DNA from: DASQYE01 sp036389315
GTDB lineage: Bacteria > Acidobacteriota > Blastocatellia > Pyrinomonadales > Pyrinomonadaceae
Direction: 5' to 3'
Assembly (NCBI GenBank): GCA_036389315.1
Contig: DASVQF010000048.1
Location: 232,222-296,221, forward strand
Length of the DNA stretch: 64,000 nt
The notes beneath the pieces are model-generated. The model had not been told where the DNA came from, did no database searches, and saw only the letters and a list, made by a program, of their open reading frames with translations. Shown piece by piece: positions 33,830 to 43,937 of the stretch. How positions within the stretch are numbered: the stretch's first letter is position 1; each line of letters opens with the position of its first letter. The position numbers and the translations under genes are program-made.

Positions 33830-35733
33830 AGCGTCACCTGATGCTGTTCGCACCACCGGCCCAGGACATATAGGGCCCAGGGTCGCGACCAACCAATTTT
33901 CTGCGGGGCACGAAGGAATTGACGCCAGACTTCGCGCACCGCGCCAGGTCGCAGGCCGATTGAATCGAATAGCTTTTCGTTGGCGAAAGTCAACTCGATC
34001 TCCTTACGCAAACGAGATTGCATCCATTCTTCAAACGGGAGCGTAAATCCCATCTTCGGTCTGTTCGTGACCTCCTGAGGAAGCAAATCTCCCAAAGCAT
34101 CTTGCAGCAGCGGTTTTTGCCGGCCACCGTTGAGCTTCCATGCGCCCGGCAGCCCCAGGACGAAACGAACCACTTCGGCATCGACAAACGGCACGCGCAC
34201 TTCCAGAGAATGCGCCATGCTCATGCAATCCGTATCACGCAGCAGAGTGTTCGCCATGTAGCCGCGCAGTTCGTAAAGAGATACTGCGTTCACCGTATCA
34301 TAATCCAAAAAATCTTCATCAGAACCCGCAAGGTTCAGGCAAGGGGCGGGTAGAAGATTCGCACGCTCACAGAGAACAAACTCAACTTCGCCAGCAGAAA
34401 GAAGCTGCCGCGAGACGGCGCAGGCGACGCCCGGACTCCCATCACTTGCCAGCAACTGCCAGAGCTTCTTTTGCTGTACTGAGCGATTCCAGAAGCGCTC
34501 GCCGAGTGTCGAAACTCTCTGCCGCAGGGCTCCAGAGAAGCGCGCCACCGACTGTAAACGGAGCGCGCGGCGAAAAGTCGGATACCCGGCGAACAGCTCG
34601 TCACCCCCCAGGCCGGAGAGCGCGACGGTAATGCCAGCTTCCTTGACCGCTTTCGACACGACAAAGGTATTGATGCCGTCCATCGTTGGCTGATCTTCCG
34701 CGCCAATGGCCGCAGGCAGCATGTCGAACAATTGTTGCTCGCTCAGATGAATCTCGTGATGCTCCGTACCGAATTTTCTGGCAACACGCCGAGCATGTAC
34801 AGCCTCGGAAAACTTTTCTTCAGTAAAGACCACGCTGAACGTCTTTGGCCTCTCTTTAGTGACTTGAGACATCAGTGCGACAATAGCGCTTGAATCTATA
34901 CCTCCCGATAGAAAAGGCCCTAGTGGAACGTCACTCATGAGGTGTACCCGCACGGACTCCTTCAGCGTTTCCTGCAAAGCCTCAACAGCCGCCTCGCGAT
35001 CCAGCCCCGCAGGTGCGTGCGCGTCCTTAAACCAGTCTTCCGTGTAAGAGAACTCCTGCACTTCGAGCAGATCTTTGCGGATTGGCTTGATCGTCATGTA
35101 ATGACCAGGGGAGAGCGACCGAATACCCTCAATGATCGTATAAGGCGATGCAACAGACCCATTTTGCAGGTACGAGATAAGGCCCGCGCGACTGAGGCGG
35201 TGTGGAACTAACCCGCTAGCCATCACCGCCCTCAACTCGGACGCGAAGATGAACTGTTTCTCTGTTCGGTAATAATAAAGAGGCTTAATACCTAAATGGT
35301 CACGCGCGATAAAGACTTCCCCCGTGACGTTATGGCGTATGGCAAAAGCAAACATCCCGCGCAGCCACCTCAAACATTCCGGCCCACGCCGCGCGTAAAG
35401 CTCCAACAACACCTCTGTATCAGTGCTCGAAGTGAATTGCGCCCCTTCGCTTTGTAACTCCTTCCTCAGCGCAAGGTAATTGTAGATTTCGCCATTGAAG
35501 ATGATGGAATATCGCCCGTCGAGAGTTGACATCGGCTGATGTCCAGCCCGGCTGAGATCAATGATAGATAACCGTCTGTGCGCGAAGGCAGCGCACGGCG
35601 AGCCCTCACTGGCAGGCCACAGGGATACGCCAGCATCATCCGGGCCGCGATGCACTAGGGCGCTGCTCATCCGAGTCAGGCATGACTCGATGTCCGACGC
35701 TTGGTTCCCAATAATGCCAGCTATTCCGCACAT
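33826..35733 (-). CDS. asnB: Asparagine synthase (glutamine-hydrolysing) family amidotransferase
   Basis: A 635-residue complete enzyme. Cys2 of MCGIAGIIGN is the class II glutaminase nucleophile; the synthetase domain has FLSGGIDSSAIVAL (PP-loop) and LSGLGGDELFAGYPT. In O-antigen loci members such as WbpS amidate uronic-acid sugars; a plain asparagine synthetase role cannot be excluded. It overlaps the next glycosyltransferase gene. The symbol denotes family membership. Confidence 0.88.
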   Translation of the reverse strand: MCGIAGIIGNQASDIESCLTRMSSALVHRGPDDAGVSLWPASEGSPCAAFAHRRLSIIDLSRAGHQPMSTLDGRYSIIFNGEIYNYLALRKELQSEGAQFTSSTDTEVLLELYARRGPECLRWLRGMFAFAIRHNVTGEVFIARDHLGIKPLYYYRTEKQFIFASELRAVMASGLVPHRLSRAGLISYLQNGSVASPYTIIEGIRSLSPGHYMTIKPIRKDLLEVQEFSYTEDWFKDAHAPAGLDREAAVEALQETLKESVRVHLMSDVPLGPFLSGGIDSSAIVALMSQVTKERPKTFSVVFTEEKFSEAVHARRVARKFGTEHHEIHLSEQQLFDMLPAAIGAEDQPTMDGINTFVVSKAVKEAGITVALSGLGGDELFAGYPTFRRALRLQSVARFSGALRQRVSTLGERFWNRSVQQKKLWQLLASDGSPGVACAVSRQLLSAGEVEFVLCERANLLPAPCLNLAGSDEDFLDYDTVNAVSLYELRGYMANTLLRDTDCMSMAHSLEVRVPFVDAEVVRFVLGLPGAWKLNGGRQKPLLQDALGDLLPQEVTNRPKMGFTLPFEEWMQSRLRKEIELTFANEKLFDSIGLRPGAVREVWRQFLRAPQKIGWSRPWALYVLGRWCEQHQVTL

Positions 35734-35809
35734 CTTTTTAACAACAGCAACTTATAGCCTCTTGCAAGCTCAAATTCTAGAATGAAGAACAAAGTGAGGT
35801 TTACTGTCA

Positions 35810-36934
35810 TTACAAGGACAAGGTGAAAGCTGCATTAAGATTATGTTCGAATTTATCGAATGTAAACTTATCTAGAAGACGCTGGCGACCGGCTTGACCT
35901 AACCTCTCGCGCATCGCTTTATCGTGGAGAAGTTGGGTGATGGAATCTGCAATTGCTGCGATGTCTGAACCATCGATAAGCAACCCTGTCTCACCTGCCT
36001 TGACGACGGATGGTGTGCCGCCGTGCGCGCCGCCGACAACTGGCTTTCCATACGCCATCGCTTCAAGAAACACTATGCCGAACCCTTCTTTTTTGCTTGG
36101 CATAACGAACAACGAGCAGCGCTGGTATTGTTCCCGCAACTCCACGTCCGATACTCCGCCCATGAATTTTACGTAACGTGCCACGCCCAGCCCCGCTGCC
36201 AGGGCTCGCAGTCGCGGCACATCATCTCCCTGGCCGATGACCCGATACTCGACAGGCCCTGCTTTACTCACAATGGTAGGGATACTTTTAATCACACTAT
36301 CTATTCCTTTATAGCGATCCTCTTTATTCATGCGAGTCACACTGAGTAAGACGGGCGGTGTACATTCAAGGCTTGTTACAGAGGATATGACCTTCCAGTA
36401 TGGATCCAGCGTGCAGGGGAAGATCTTGATCTTTTCCTCTGGAATCGCACTGTGTTTGATTAATTCGGCTTTAGTATAATCGCTAATCGCCAGCACTAAA
36501 TCTGCTTGTCGCAAAGCTCTGCGTTGTGGCATCGAAAGCGGTCGCCACACTTCGATCCCATAAGTTACGACGCCTATCTTCACTTCTGAGTTTAATAGTC
36601 TGGTCAGCAGAGAGAGCGGAGACAAAGACACATGCCCAAAGATTATCCAATCGTATTTGTGAGTAAGGAGATAACGTAAGAAATATCGTATGAACTGTAC
36701 CTTACTCTTCCCTGTCCCAACATAAGAAGAGAAACCTTCGTTTACGTAGCGGGCGTCTGGCGCAACCTGATCGTTGAGAACCAGGGCACTCACCGTTGTG
36801 CCGTTGCTCTGCGCCCATCTTCCGGTAGCGAGGCAAAGCGCACGACAGAACATTTGGATACCGCCAGCACAGTTAAAAGCTTCTGGAAGAATTAAGAGAG
36901 CTTTAGTCGAAGACGAATTTGAACGCTTTATCAC
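35810..36934 (-). CDS. GT4 family glycosyltransferase
   Basis: A 374-residue GT-B glycosyltransferase. The N-terminal half has LPEAFNCAGGIQMFCRAL and the C-terminal half VLLSVTRMNKEDRYKG, YVKFMGGVSD and KKEGFGIVFLEAMAYGKPVVG, the GT4 donor site with both conserved Glu. It lies 51 bases ahead of the FkbM gene. Donor sugar unknown. Confidence 0.87.
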   Translation of the reverse strand: MIKRSNSSSTKALLILPEAFNCAGGIQMFCRALCLATGRWAQSNGTTVSALVLNDQVAPDARYVNEGFSSYVGTGKSKVQFIRYFLRYLLTHKYDWIIFGHVSLSPLSLLTRLLNSEVKIGVVTYGIEVWRPLSMPQRRALRQADLVLAISDYTKAELIKHSAIPEEKIKIFPCTLDPYWKVISSVTSLECTPPVLLSVTRMNKEDRYKGIDSVIKSIPTIVSKAGPVEYRVIGQGDDVPRLRALAAGLGVARYVKFMGGVSDVELREQYQRCSLFVMPSKKEGFGIVFLEAMAYGKPVVGGAHGGTPSVVKAGETGLLIDGSDIAAIADSITQLLHDKAMRERLGQAGRQRLLDKFTFDKFEHNLNAAFTLSL

Positions 36935-36984
36935 AGGTACTAGGTTTGCGTTTAAAAGCTTGGGGGCTGCCAGTAATTGCCGGC

Positions 36985-37893
36985 TTAAATTTTTTGCCCC
37001 CTGATGGTGAAAGCTGGTGCCGCCGCTAGACGATGCATTACCGCCTTCAAATCCCGGATAAAAAGAGTATTACCTGCACGCTTATTTTTTCCGTTCAGAA
37101 CTTTTAAGGATCGTTCAAATGGGACGTAAAAGCAGGGCGTGAAACCGTAGCCGAGCATTCGCTTATAGATGACTTCTTCATCGTAGCCGTAGCGCCGCCC
37201 ACTACCATTCAATTCCATAATGACAGCCAGGAGCGATTTCTTTGATAAAACATTCTCGGCGCCTGCAACAACTTCTGTCTCGAAGCCCTCAACGTCAATT
37301 TTGACAAGGACAGGCTGTGATTCCCCAACTACATTATCAAGGGTGTCTACTTCGACATCGGTGACGGCACCACCGTTTGCTCCCGACCTGACGACGTGGT
37401 TAAGGGCATCGAGTCCTTGAGTGAACTTGAGCGTGCCTTTCTGGGAGCCGATGCCCAAATTGCGGGCATCTACTAAAGTGTCCATTCCGTTTAAATGAAC
37501 GTTAAGCATGAGGTGCTTGAAGGAACTCTTGACCGGCTCAATTGAAATACATCTCGCACCTATTCCTCCTGCTAAGACCGTGTACGCGCCGACATTGGCA
37601 CCCACGTCAACAAAAATCTCAGATGGCCGCAACAGGTGTAAGGCGAAAGACATGTCATTGAATTCGTGCAATCCGGTATAGATATTCCCGGTGGCGCCCG
37701 TCATGCCGGGTGCGACGAGCAGCACACTATCATTCACGAAATTAACTGCGATAGGGCCGGGCACCAAACGGCTCCCAATCTGCCACGTGAGCCAGCGACG
37801 TACTGACTTGAGTTTTTGATGTTCGTTAAGAGGATGCCGGGTAATAAAGTACAGCGTGTTAATGATTCCCATTTGATTTACGTTCGGCTCCAT
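36985..37893 (-). CDS. FkbM-family methyltransferase
   Basis: A 302-residue SAM-dependent methyltransferase of the FkbM group. The motif I region is EIFVDVGANVGAYTVLAGGI and the later PVLVKIDVEGFETEVVAGAE matches the family. The start is set at ATG 37893, which shares a base with the stop of the upstream gene (TAATG); an earlier TTG at 37905 would overlap it more. It probably O-methylates a sugar of the glycan, possibly at the chain end. Confidence 0.87.
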   Translation of the reverse strand: MEPNVNQMGIINTLYFITRHPLNEHQKLKSVRRWLTWQIGSRLVPGPIAVNFVNDSVLLVAPGMTGATGNIYTGLHEFNDMSFALHLLRPSEIFVDVGANVGAYTVLAGGIGARCISIEPVKSSFKHLMLNVHLNGMDTLVDARNLGIGSQKGTLKFTQGLDALNHVVRSGANGGAVTDVEVDTLDNVVGESQPVLVKIDVEGFETEVVAGAENVLSKKSLLAVIMELNGSGRRYGYDEEVIYKRMLGYGFTPCFYVPFERSLKVLNGKNKRAGNTLFIRDLKAVMHRLAAAPAFTIRGQKI

Positions 37894-39107
37894 TAGTAAT
37901 GACAATACAGACCCTTCACAGTATTAACCGTAGTAGAAATACTAAACTTTGCTACCTGCCGCTGCACTATGGAAGGCGAACATGAATGCATCATCAAGCT
38001 CAGAAGGGCTTCAGCTATCGCGCTTGTGTCGCCGAGTGGGAAGCGAAAACTTGTATTCAATGGAGCGACGAGGTCTTCGCTACACCCGCAAGCATCGCTC
38101 GCAATGCACGGTAAACCGCTTGCCATCGCTTCATTAACTACCAAGCCCCACGTTTCCCCGTGGTCACTAGGTAGCACGAGACAATCAGCAGCGACATAGG
38201 CTTTTGAAATTTCGGATTGGTTTAAGAAACCGACGAATGAAGCTTGCGGAGCGGCGGCGTCAAAGCTTCCGCCGCCGCTCCCGTCCAGAATTGAAGATTC
38301 CGCATCGAAAACTACGTGGCAGGCACGGCGAAGGTCATAACCAAGCTCTCCGCTACCGACAAATAGAAGGTGCAACGGCCGTCCCGCCAGGCGGCGATCA
38401 CGAGCAGCAACGATTAGATCGAGGGGGCGCTTTTTTGGAATGAACTTTCCTGCGAATAATACGCAGAATGCATCTTCGGGAATCTTCCAGGCATGACGTA
38501 TGCTCTTCCTGTTAGGGCGCAACAACTCTGCCTGTCGAGCGAAGCGTTCGTTATCAACAGAGTATGGGGCAGGGTGCAACTGCTCTTTATTGACGCCGTA
38601 TCTCTCGTAGAGCCGCCGGTTGGCATGTCCTATGTAAAGAAAGTGGCGAATGTAGTGGAATAGTTGCCCCAGCCAGAAACGCTTACCGAGTTTCTTCCAG
38701 ATGGCTGGCGGCGGCGCAAGATCATTGCTCTCACCGCGCAGCCACACAGGAATGGCAGCAGCATGCGCTTGCCAGACAGCTTGCCAGTATGCTGCGACTT
38801 GCCAACCATTCACCCAGAGCGCGGTGATACCTCTATCCAGAAGACGCTTTTGTAATGGCTCGTTAAGACGCAGTTTGCCAAAGCTACTAACCCCAGGGTT
38901 AGGATTCACCTGCAAAAAATAATGTGGGTAGCCGGAAAGCGTATCGATATCCCAAGCGAAAGTCTTACCGAACTGATTGTCATAAGTTGGACGCGTCCCG
39001 TGATCTGTCAGATACCAAACCTCAAAGGGCACAGAGCCTTCTTTCGCTAACGCCTGCCAGAGGGGAACTTGATACTGGATCGGATGAGTCGTCAGGATCG
39101 CCAACAT
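37893..39107 (-). CDS. GT4 family glycosyltransferase
   Basis: A 404-residue GT-B enzyme starting LAILTTHPIQYQVPLWQALA. It contains FCVLFAGKFIPKKRPLDLI and HGETWGLVVNEAMASGLPC, the GT4 donor-binding region. Its ATG overlaps the stop of the upstream glycosyltransferase by one base and its own stop overlaps the FkbM start, so the three are translationally coupled. Confidence 0.87.
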   Translation of the reverse strand: MLAILTTHPIQYQVPLWQALAKEGSVPFEVWYLTDHGTRPTYDNQFGKTFAWDIDTLSGYPHYFLQVNPNPGVSSFGKLRLNEPLQKRLLDRGITALWVNGWQVAAYWQAVWQAHAAAIPVWLRGESNDLAPPPAIWKKLGKRFWLGQLFHYIRHFLYIGHANRRLYERYGVNKEQLHPAPYSVDNERFARQAELLRPNRKSIRHAWKIPEDAFCVLFAGKFIPKKRPLDLIVAARDRRLAGRPLHLLFVGSGELGYDLRRACHVVFDAESSILDGSGGGSFDAAAPQASFVGFLNQSEISKAYVAADCLVLPSDHGETWGLVVNEAMASGLPCIASDACGCSEDLVAPLNTSFRFPLGDTSAIAEALLSLMMHSCSPSIVQRQVAKFSISTTVNTVKGLYCHY

Positions 39108-40312
39108 CAGATGAACTCTTCAAGCAGATGGTTCCAGCGGTCACCATATGCGTCCCATGTGAATTTCTCCGCACAACGACGCGCGGCCTCAGACATACCT
39201 TGCAACTTCGCCGGGTCGTCAGCGAAATACTTTATACTGTGGCACAATCCATCTAGGTCTCCAGATTGAATGATTAGCCCTTCGATTCCATTTTGGATTA
39301 AATCCGGCCCAGCCGTGGCTTCTGTCGTAATGATTGGCAATCCACTTGCCAGGGCTTCAAGCAGTACCAAGCCAAAGCCGTCGCAGTAGCTTGGAAAGAC
39401 CAAAACATCACACTGTCTCAGCAGACGTGGGAGCTCTGCATGAGGATATTTGCCAAAGACTTTCAGTCCCGGCAGTGAAGGAATTAAGGAGCTTGCTTGA
39501 GGCGTAATTGGCCCGACTATCCAGAGCTCACAGTCCTTCAAATTTAAAGACCGCCAAGCTTCTATCAAGAGGGGGATTCCCTTCCTGGCTGAAACTGAGC
39601 CTAAGAAAAGGAATCGGAGAGGACGATCCGCGCGCCGCTTGGATGCCGGGTAGAATTTACGTGTGTCTACGCCATAGGGATTAACGACGATTTTGTCTGC
39701 TGCTATCCCTTGAGATATGAGCGTACGCTTAGTAAATGAACTCGCGGCAATAATTCTTGTGGCAAGGCGATGTTCTTGACTTTCAGAATGGAGAACCTGA
39801 GCTATTCGCGCCTCGAAGTCCTGCTGCCATTCTGGAAAGCGACGCACGACGCTCCGCAGCACTGAATCATTGACTACAGGATGAGAGGTGCTCCGGTCTA
39901 GGAAGAAAGGCTTGCCCATCTCTTGAGCGCGCCGGGCGAGTATCCACGAAGCGGTGTCGAAGCCAATGACGGCGGAAGCTTTTTTGAGGGCTGAGTTTTT
40001 AATTTTCTTTTGAAACTCACCGTTGATTTCGTGAAAAACAAGTTGCGAAGACCGCCCGCGACGAAGTTGATATATAGCTTTCAAGCCAATGAAAGGCTTC
40101 CGGCGAATGTGCCTTGCAGGCACATCATAAACTATGCGATTACCAAGCCTCCTGCGCCAGGAATACGGTAGGCATGTTTCGATAACCGGCATGACCCAGG
40201 ATTCTTTTGCCAGCGCAAGCCCCGTCCAAAACTCGCTAAGTTTATTATGGCGAGCTAATTGTCTGGCTAACTGATAAGAATATTGAGTTCCTGGATGAAC
40301 CAGCAAAACCAT
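39107..40312 (-). CDS. GT4 family glycosyltransferase
   Basis: A 401-residue GT-B glycosyltransferase: VLLVHPGTQYSYQLARQLAR at the start, RFLFLGSVSARKGIPLLIEA in the second lobe and CDGFGLVLLEALASGLPIIT as the donor-binding motif. It is the upstream partner of a one-base overlapping pair. No membrane segment is seen. Donor and acceptor unknown. Confidence 0.87.
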   Translation of the reverse strand: MVLLVHPGTQYSYQLARQLARHNKLSEFWTGLALAKESWVMPVIETCLPYSWRRRLGNRIVYDVPARHIRRKPFIGLKAIYQLRRGRSSQLVFHEINGEFQKKIKNSALKKASAVIGFDTASWILARRAQEMGKPFFLDRSTSHPVVNDSVLRSVVRRFPEWQQDFEARIAQVLHSESQEHRLATRIIAASSFTKRTLISQGIAADKIVVNPYGVDTRKFYPASKRRADRPLRFLFLGSVSARKGIPLLIEAWRSLNLKDCELWIVGPITPQASSLIPSLPGLKVFGKYPHAELPRLLRQCDVLVFPSYCDGFGLVLLEALASGLPIITTEATAGPDLIQNGIEGLIIQSGDLDGLCHSIKYFADDPAKLQGMSEAARRCAEKFTWDAYGDRWNHLLEEFI

Positions 40313-40333
40313 ATTGATAAATGCAATCTGCTG

Positions 40334-41347
40334 TTATGAGCTAACAGCCTCTTCGAGGATGCGTAAGTAAGCCTTTGCTACTTGTTCTCTGGTGTGACGT
40401 TTGAGATGCTCTGCTGATTTCGCCTGATAATCACAGAGCCTTTCTGGATAGTTCAAGAGTTCTGAAAGTCTCTGAGTGAGAGCCTCTACATCTCCGTTCG
40501 GGAAAGTAACGCCGCAGGGGCCAATGGCATCTTTAAGTCCTCCGCCCTCCGACCCAACTACGACACACCCACAGGCGATGCCTTCAAGAGCGACGATGCC
40601 AAATGGCTCATGCCAGCGCGCAGGCGCTACCAGAATACGGTGAGCATTCAGAATTTCGGCCAACTCTCCGCCCACTTTGCTCCCGATAAAATCCAATTGG
40701 TCGTCAATCTTCAATTCTTGAGCTTGCGCAAGCAATGCGGATTCCTCAGGCCCGCTACCGACAATAGTCAGTCTTGGCGTCAACCCCTGATCTTTCAGTT
40801 TAGCCAACGAACTCAATAACAAGTCCGCTCCCTTGTCTGACACCAAACGCCCGAGAAATATCAAATCCTTACTGCGAGCAATCTCTGGCCTTAAGTAAAA
40901 GACATCTTCCTGGTATGGGTTTGGGATAACAGTTGAAGGCGACGGTACATGTTCGGCAACGGCTTGGCTGGTCGAGATATTGTGAGCAAACCGTGTAACG
41001 AAGAATTTCAAACGCCCGCGCCAATCAAAGCTATTATCCAAGCGAGCATACCAACCCTGATGCGTCACTCCGTAAGGTCGGCGAAAGACCAGCAGCGGCC
41101 AAATCCCTTTCAGACTAACGTTCGCCTGGAAGAAAACGTCGCACCAGCGTGTCATTTCCAGTATGCGTTTAGGGCCAGGACGCCGCACGACCTCAAATGG
41201 AAAACTCTTCTCATCCGTGGCCGGAGTGGTTGAGATCAATTTCACGTCATGTCCCAACTGCACGAACTCATGGGCGAGAATGGAAACGACCATTTCGAGT
41301 CCGCCGATGCTCGGATAAAAAGCAGGGGAATAGATCAGGATTTTCAA
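40334..41347 (-). CDS. GT4 family glycosyltransferase
   Basis: A compact 337-residue GT-B enzyme. KILIYSPAFYPSIGGLEMVV is a classical GT4 start with the Gly-rich acceptor loop, LIFLGRLVSDKGADLLLSSL begins the donor lobe, and HEPFGIVALEGIACGCVVVG carries the E-x7-E residues. It lies six bases after the Wzy-like gene and 21 bases before the next GT4 gene, so it is part of one transcript. Confidence 0.88.
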   Translation of the reverse strand: MKILIYSPAFYPSIGGLEMVVSILAHEFVQLGHDVKLISTTPATDEKSFPFEVVRRPGPKRILEMTRWCDVFFQANVSLKGIWPLLVFRRPYGVTHQGWYARLDNSFDWRGRLKFFVTRFAHNISTSQAVAEHVPSPSTVIPNPYQEDVFYLRPEIARSKDLIFLGRLVSDKGADLLLSSLAKLKDQGLTPRLTIVGSGPEESALLAQAQELKIDDQLDFIGSKVGGELAEILNAHRILVAPARWHEPFGIVALEGIACGCVVVGSEGGGLKDAIGPCGVTFPNGDVEALTQRLSELLNYPERLCDYQAKSAEHLKRHTREQVAKAYLRILEEAVSS

Positions 41348-41353
41348 GTCGCG

Positions 41354-42979
41354 TTAGCTCAACGGGGTGACCGGCGTAGTAGAGAGGTTCGCCAGTCTAT
41401 TTAGCGCAGTATGACTGAGGCTGTGTTCCACTTGTTGTAGTTTCTCAGCGTTCAGCAATGCGAGGCAGACACCCACCAGGAACCACTGATAAACGTTCTG
41501 CGTATGGTTGATTACGGCCCCGCCTATAAAAAGGAAAACAGTCAGCACAGACATCACCGCTATCGCAAGAGATTTGGAAGCATGGTCTTTGATGGAAAGA
41601 CAACCACGCCACAGAATAGCGAACAAAGTGAAACGCAACAAAAAGTAGAGCAGGTAACCGACCACTCCTAAATCCAACATCACGCGCGCCGATTCAACCT
41701 CATAGCCTATGGGGATGCGTTCCCCCTGGAATGTTAGATTCAATCCGTTCATTAAAGACGGCACAGCGTTTTGCGTCGCCCCAATGCCGAAACCGAAAGG
41801 GCCCGCAACGGCCGCTTCATCTATGGGTAAATCAAATAAGCTGGCGATCCTTCCGCGTCCCTCTTCAATCTGCTCTTCGCCGCCAAGGGCCCGGGTTTTC
41901 ATAGCATCCAGGGCCTGCGGAAACAGCAGGATAAGAGCCATGTATGCCAATCCGCAGCCGAATCCGACCTGCAATAGTCGATCCTTCAAATTCTTCAGCG
42001 ATGTAAACGCATAAAAAATCAGCGTGATGGTAATGAAACTCACAAGTGTACTGCGGCTGCCGGTCATAAAAGCTGTCGCCACCACTGCGGCCAAAGAGAA
42101 ATAAGAGAACCAGTGTAATGTTCGTGGGGAACGCCGGGACAAGTTCGCCGAAGTAAAACCAAGCAGCAACGCAAAGACTACCGGCAGATACACAGCCAGA
42201 CCAGAGATGTAGGAGAAGGTGCTCGTTACGCGCACATAAGTATTTCCTTCCGAGTCCTCGAAAGCCGCGATACCACTCCCTTCGATACCGCTCTCGCTTG
42301 CTTCCTGATTCCACGCGTAACGATTGAGCGAAGAGGTCGCATCAGCATTTCTAAACTGCATTACCCCTATGACAATCACTGGCAAGGTGAGGAGCAGATA
42401 CCATTGCAGGAAACCTATTAGCTTTTCCTTGCTGGGAAACATCCTAGGCACCATAAATGCGAGAGGTATATATAAGCAATAAACCTTCAACCCAAACAAA
42501 CCGATAAGTTGATGCGGGGCGCGGGGATTTGATATGGAGGCAACGGCATATACCAGTAAAGCTGCAACGGTGATAAGGAACGGCTTGATACGCTCTTTGA
42601 TAAGCAGCAACGGCTTATTTCGTCGAGACAGGTAGCTTAAGATGCTCACTATCATGACGACATCTTTGTAGAAGTAAACGAACTCACTCGCGGACGGTAG
42701 TAACCACTTCCGCACAGCACCTTCAAAAATCACGATCACCAGCACTGCTTGTACGCCAAATTCCCAGTTACGCCATGCCGAAAACAAGATGACGATTCCG
42801 GCAATAATGACAAGTGGCACAATAAAGCCGGAGAGCCAACTGGTGCTAATCGCAGCGAGTAATAAGCTAGTCGCAAAAATGCAAGCGACAATTACTTTAG
42901 CTGTTTTTGCATTAGAGCGAACAGTGGCATCTTGCGAATCAGCCGGGGGTTGATGCAATATTTCTCGAATGCCTGTCAT
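41354..42979 (-). CDS. Polytopic Wzy/O-antigen ligase-like membrane protein
   Basis: A 541-residue membrane protein with about eleven hydrophobic segments and a long loop (about residues 370-425) containing GPFGFGIGATQNAVPSL. It is the usual layout of O-antigen polymerases and ligases, though the more typical HND motif of WaaL proteins is absent. In this position, among glycosyltransferases, it is a likely repeat-unit polymerase. Function is inferred from topology and context. Confidence 0.7.
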   Translation of the reverse strand: MTGIREILHQPPADSQDATVRSNAKTAKVIVACIFATSLLLAAISTSWLSGFIVPLVIIAGIVILFSAWRNWEFGVQAVLVIVIFEGAVRKWLLPSASEFVYFYKDVVMIVSILSYLSRRNKPLLLIKERIKPFLITVAALLVYAVASISNPRAPHQLIGLFGLKVYCLYIPLAFMVPRMFPSKEKLIGFLQWYLLLTLPVIVIGVMQFRNADATSSLNRYAWNQEASESGIEGSGIAAFEDSEGNTYVRVTSTFSYISGLAVYLPVVFALLLGFTSANLSRRSPRTLHWFSYFSLAAVVATAFMTGSRSTLVSFITITLIFYAFTSLKNLKDRLLQVGFGCGLAYMALILLFPQALDAMKTRALGGEEQIEEGRGRIASLFDLPIDEAAVAGPFGFGIGATQNAVPSLMNGLNLTFQGERIPIGYEVESARVMLDLGVVGYLLYFLLRFTLFAILWRGCLSIKDHASKSLAIAVMSVLTVFLFIGGAVINHTQNVYQWFLVGVCLALLNAEKLQQVEHSLSHTALNRLANLSTTPVTPLS

Positions 42980-42996
42980 CGTATCTGCTACTCAGC

Positions 42997-43923
42997 TCAT
43001 ACACTTCGGACAGAACCGAGAGATCTCCACCCTAGTTTCGTCATACGCCTCAATGCTCTGGGCACATCTTTCGTCGCTAAATAACTTGGGGGCTCCCAGG
43101 CCGATGAGTAGGTTTCGGAGATAGGTCTCTCAAGGTAAGGCTTGAATATTCCCTTGGCTATCCTGAAGATGGTGTAGTTGAGCTGTTCCAGTAGCTTGGC
43201 AGCAGGCGTCGGATAGGCCCCATGGTCTTCAAATATAATATCGCGGACATAGCATGAGATGAGTTCGTTTGCTCCCTCTAACACTTCCAGCTCATGACCC
43301 TCTACATCAAGCTTGATAAACTTTATCTGTTCTTTATCTTCTATTAACTCATCAAGACTATTTAATTGGACAGGCCATTCACGAGCTTTATCCTGACCCT
43401 TTGGCTGTTCCGCGCTGTCACTCATCCTGAGTAAAAAGGCGACTCCTCTATTCTCGTTGAAATAACCGGGTTCTCTTAGCGTACCGATGCCAGAGTGATT
43501 GGAGAGCGCTACTCTATGCGGTTCTACGCATTGCAAAGCATAAATTTCTTGCCATAGCTTTATATTATCGGAAAGTTCCCCAAAGATTTCCGGGTGAGGT
43601 TCAAAAGCATATACCTTACCTTGCGGCCCAACCCTAATGGCCAGGATACTAGTCATATAACCGATGTTCGCTCCGACATCGATTGCTTGCTCGCCAACGT
43701 CCACAAGTCGCCAAAGCATTTCTGTAACGCTCAGATCATATACTCCGAGCGTACATAATGACTGGCCCAGAGTTTCATCAGGATGAACTCTAAGTTTCAT
43801 CCCCCACGGGAGAAGAACGGTTTTGTGGGCATCACATTTCTTCGAATAAGTAAGACGGGAATATACCTGTTTCGGCCTAAAGATATATTCGGGCTTTTTA
43901 AGGAAATCGAGTAGCTTTGACAA
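42997..43923 (-). CDS. FkbM-family methyltransferase
   Basis: A 308-residue SAM-dependent methyltransferase. EQAIDVGANIGYMTSILAIR is the SAM-binding motif I, GKVYAFEPHPEIFGELSDNI is motif II, and IKFIKLDVEGHELEVLEGAN is the FkbM signature. It is not a close copy of the other FkbM protein in this locus, so the two probably methylate different positions. It lies 14 bases after a glycosyltransferase-like gene and 17 bases before the Wzy-like gene. Confidence 0.87.
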   Translation of the reverse strand: MSKLLDFLKKPEYIFRPKQVYSRLTYSKKCDAHKTVLLPWGMKLRVHPDETLGQSLCTLGVYDLSVTEMLWRLVDVGEQAIDVGANIGYMTSILAIRVGPQGKVYAFEPHPEIFGELSDNIKLWQEIYALQCVEPHRVALSNHSGIGTLREPGYFNENRGVAFLLRMSDSAEQPKGQDKAREWPVQLNSLDELIEDKEQIKFIKLDVEGHELEVLEGANELISCYVRDIIFEDHGAYPTPAAKLLEQLNYTIFRIAKGIFKPYLERPISETYSSAWEPPSYLATKDVPRALRRMTKLGWRSLGSVRSV

Positions 43924-43937
43924 GTTAAAGTCCTTCT

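Noticed and set aside
33826..35733. Asparagine-synthase gene as a lasso-peptide cyclase for the peptide system
   Set aside because: It keeps the complete N-terminal glutaminase with Cys2, lies 24 kb away and is embedded among glycosyltransferases, so a glycan or metabolic role fits better.
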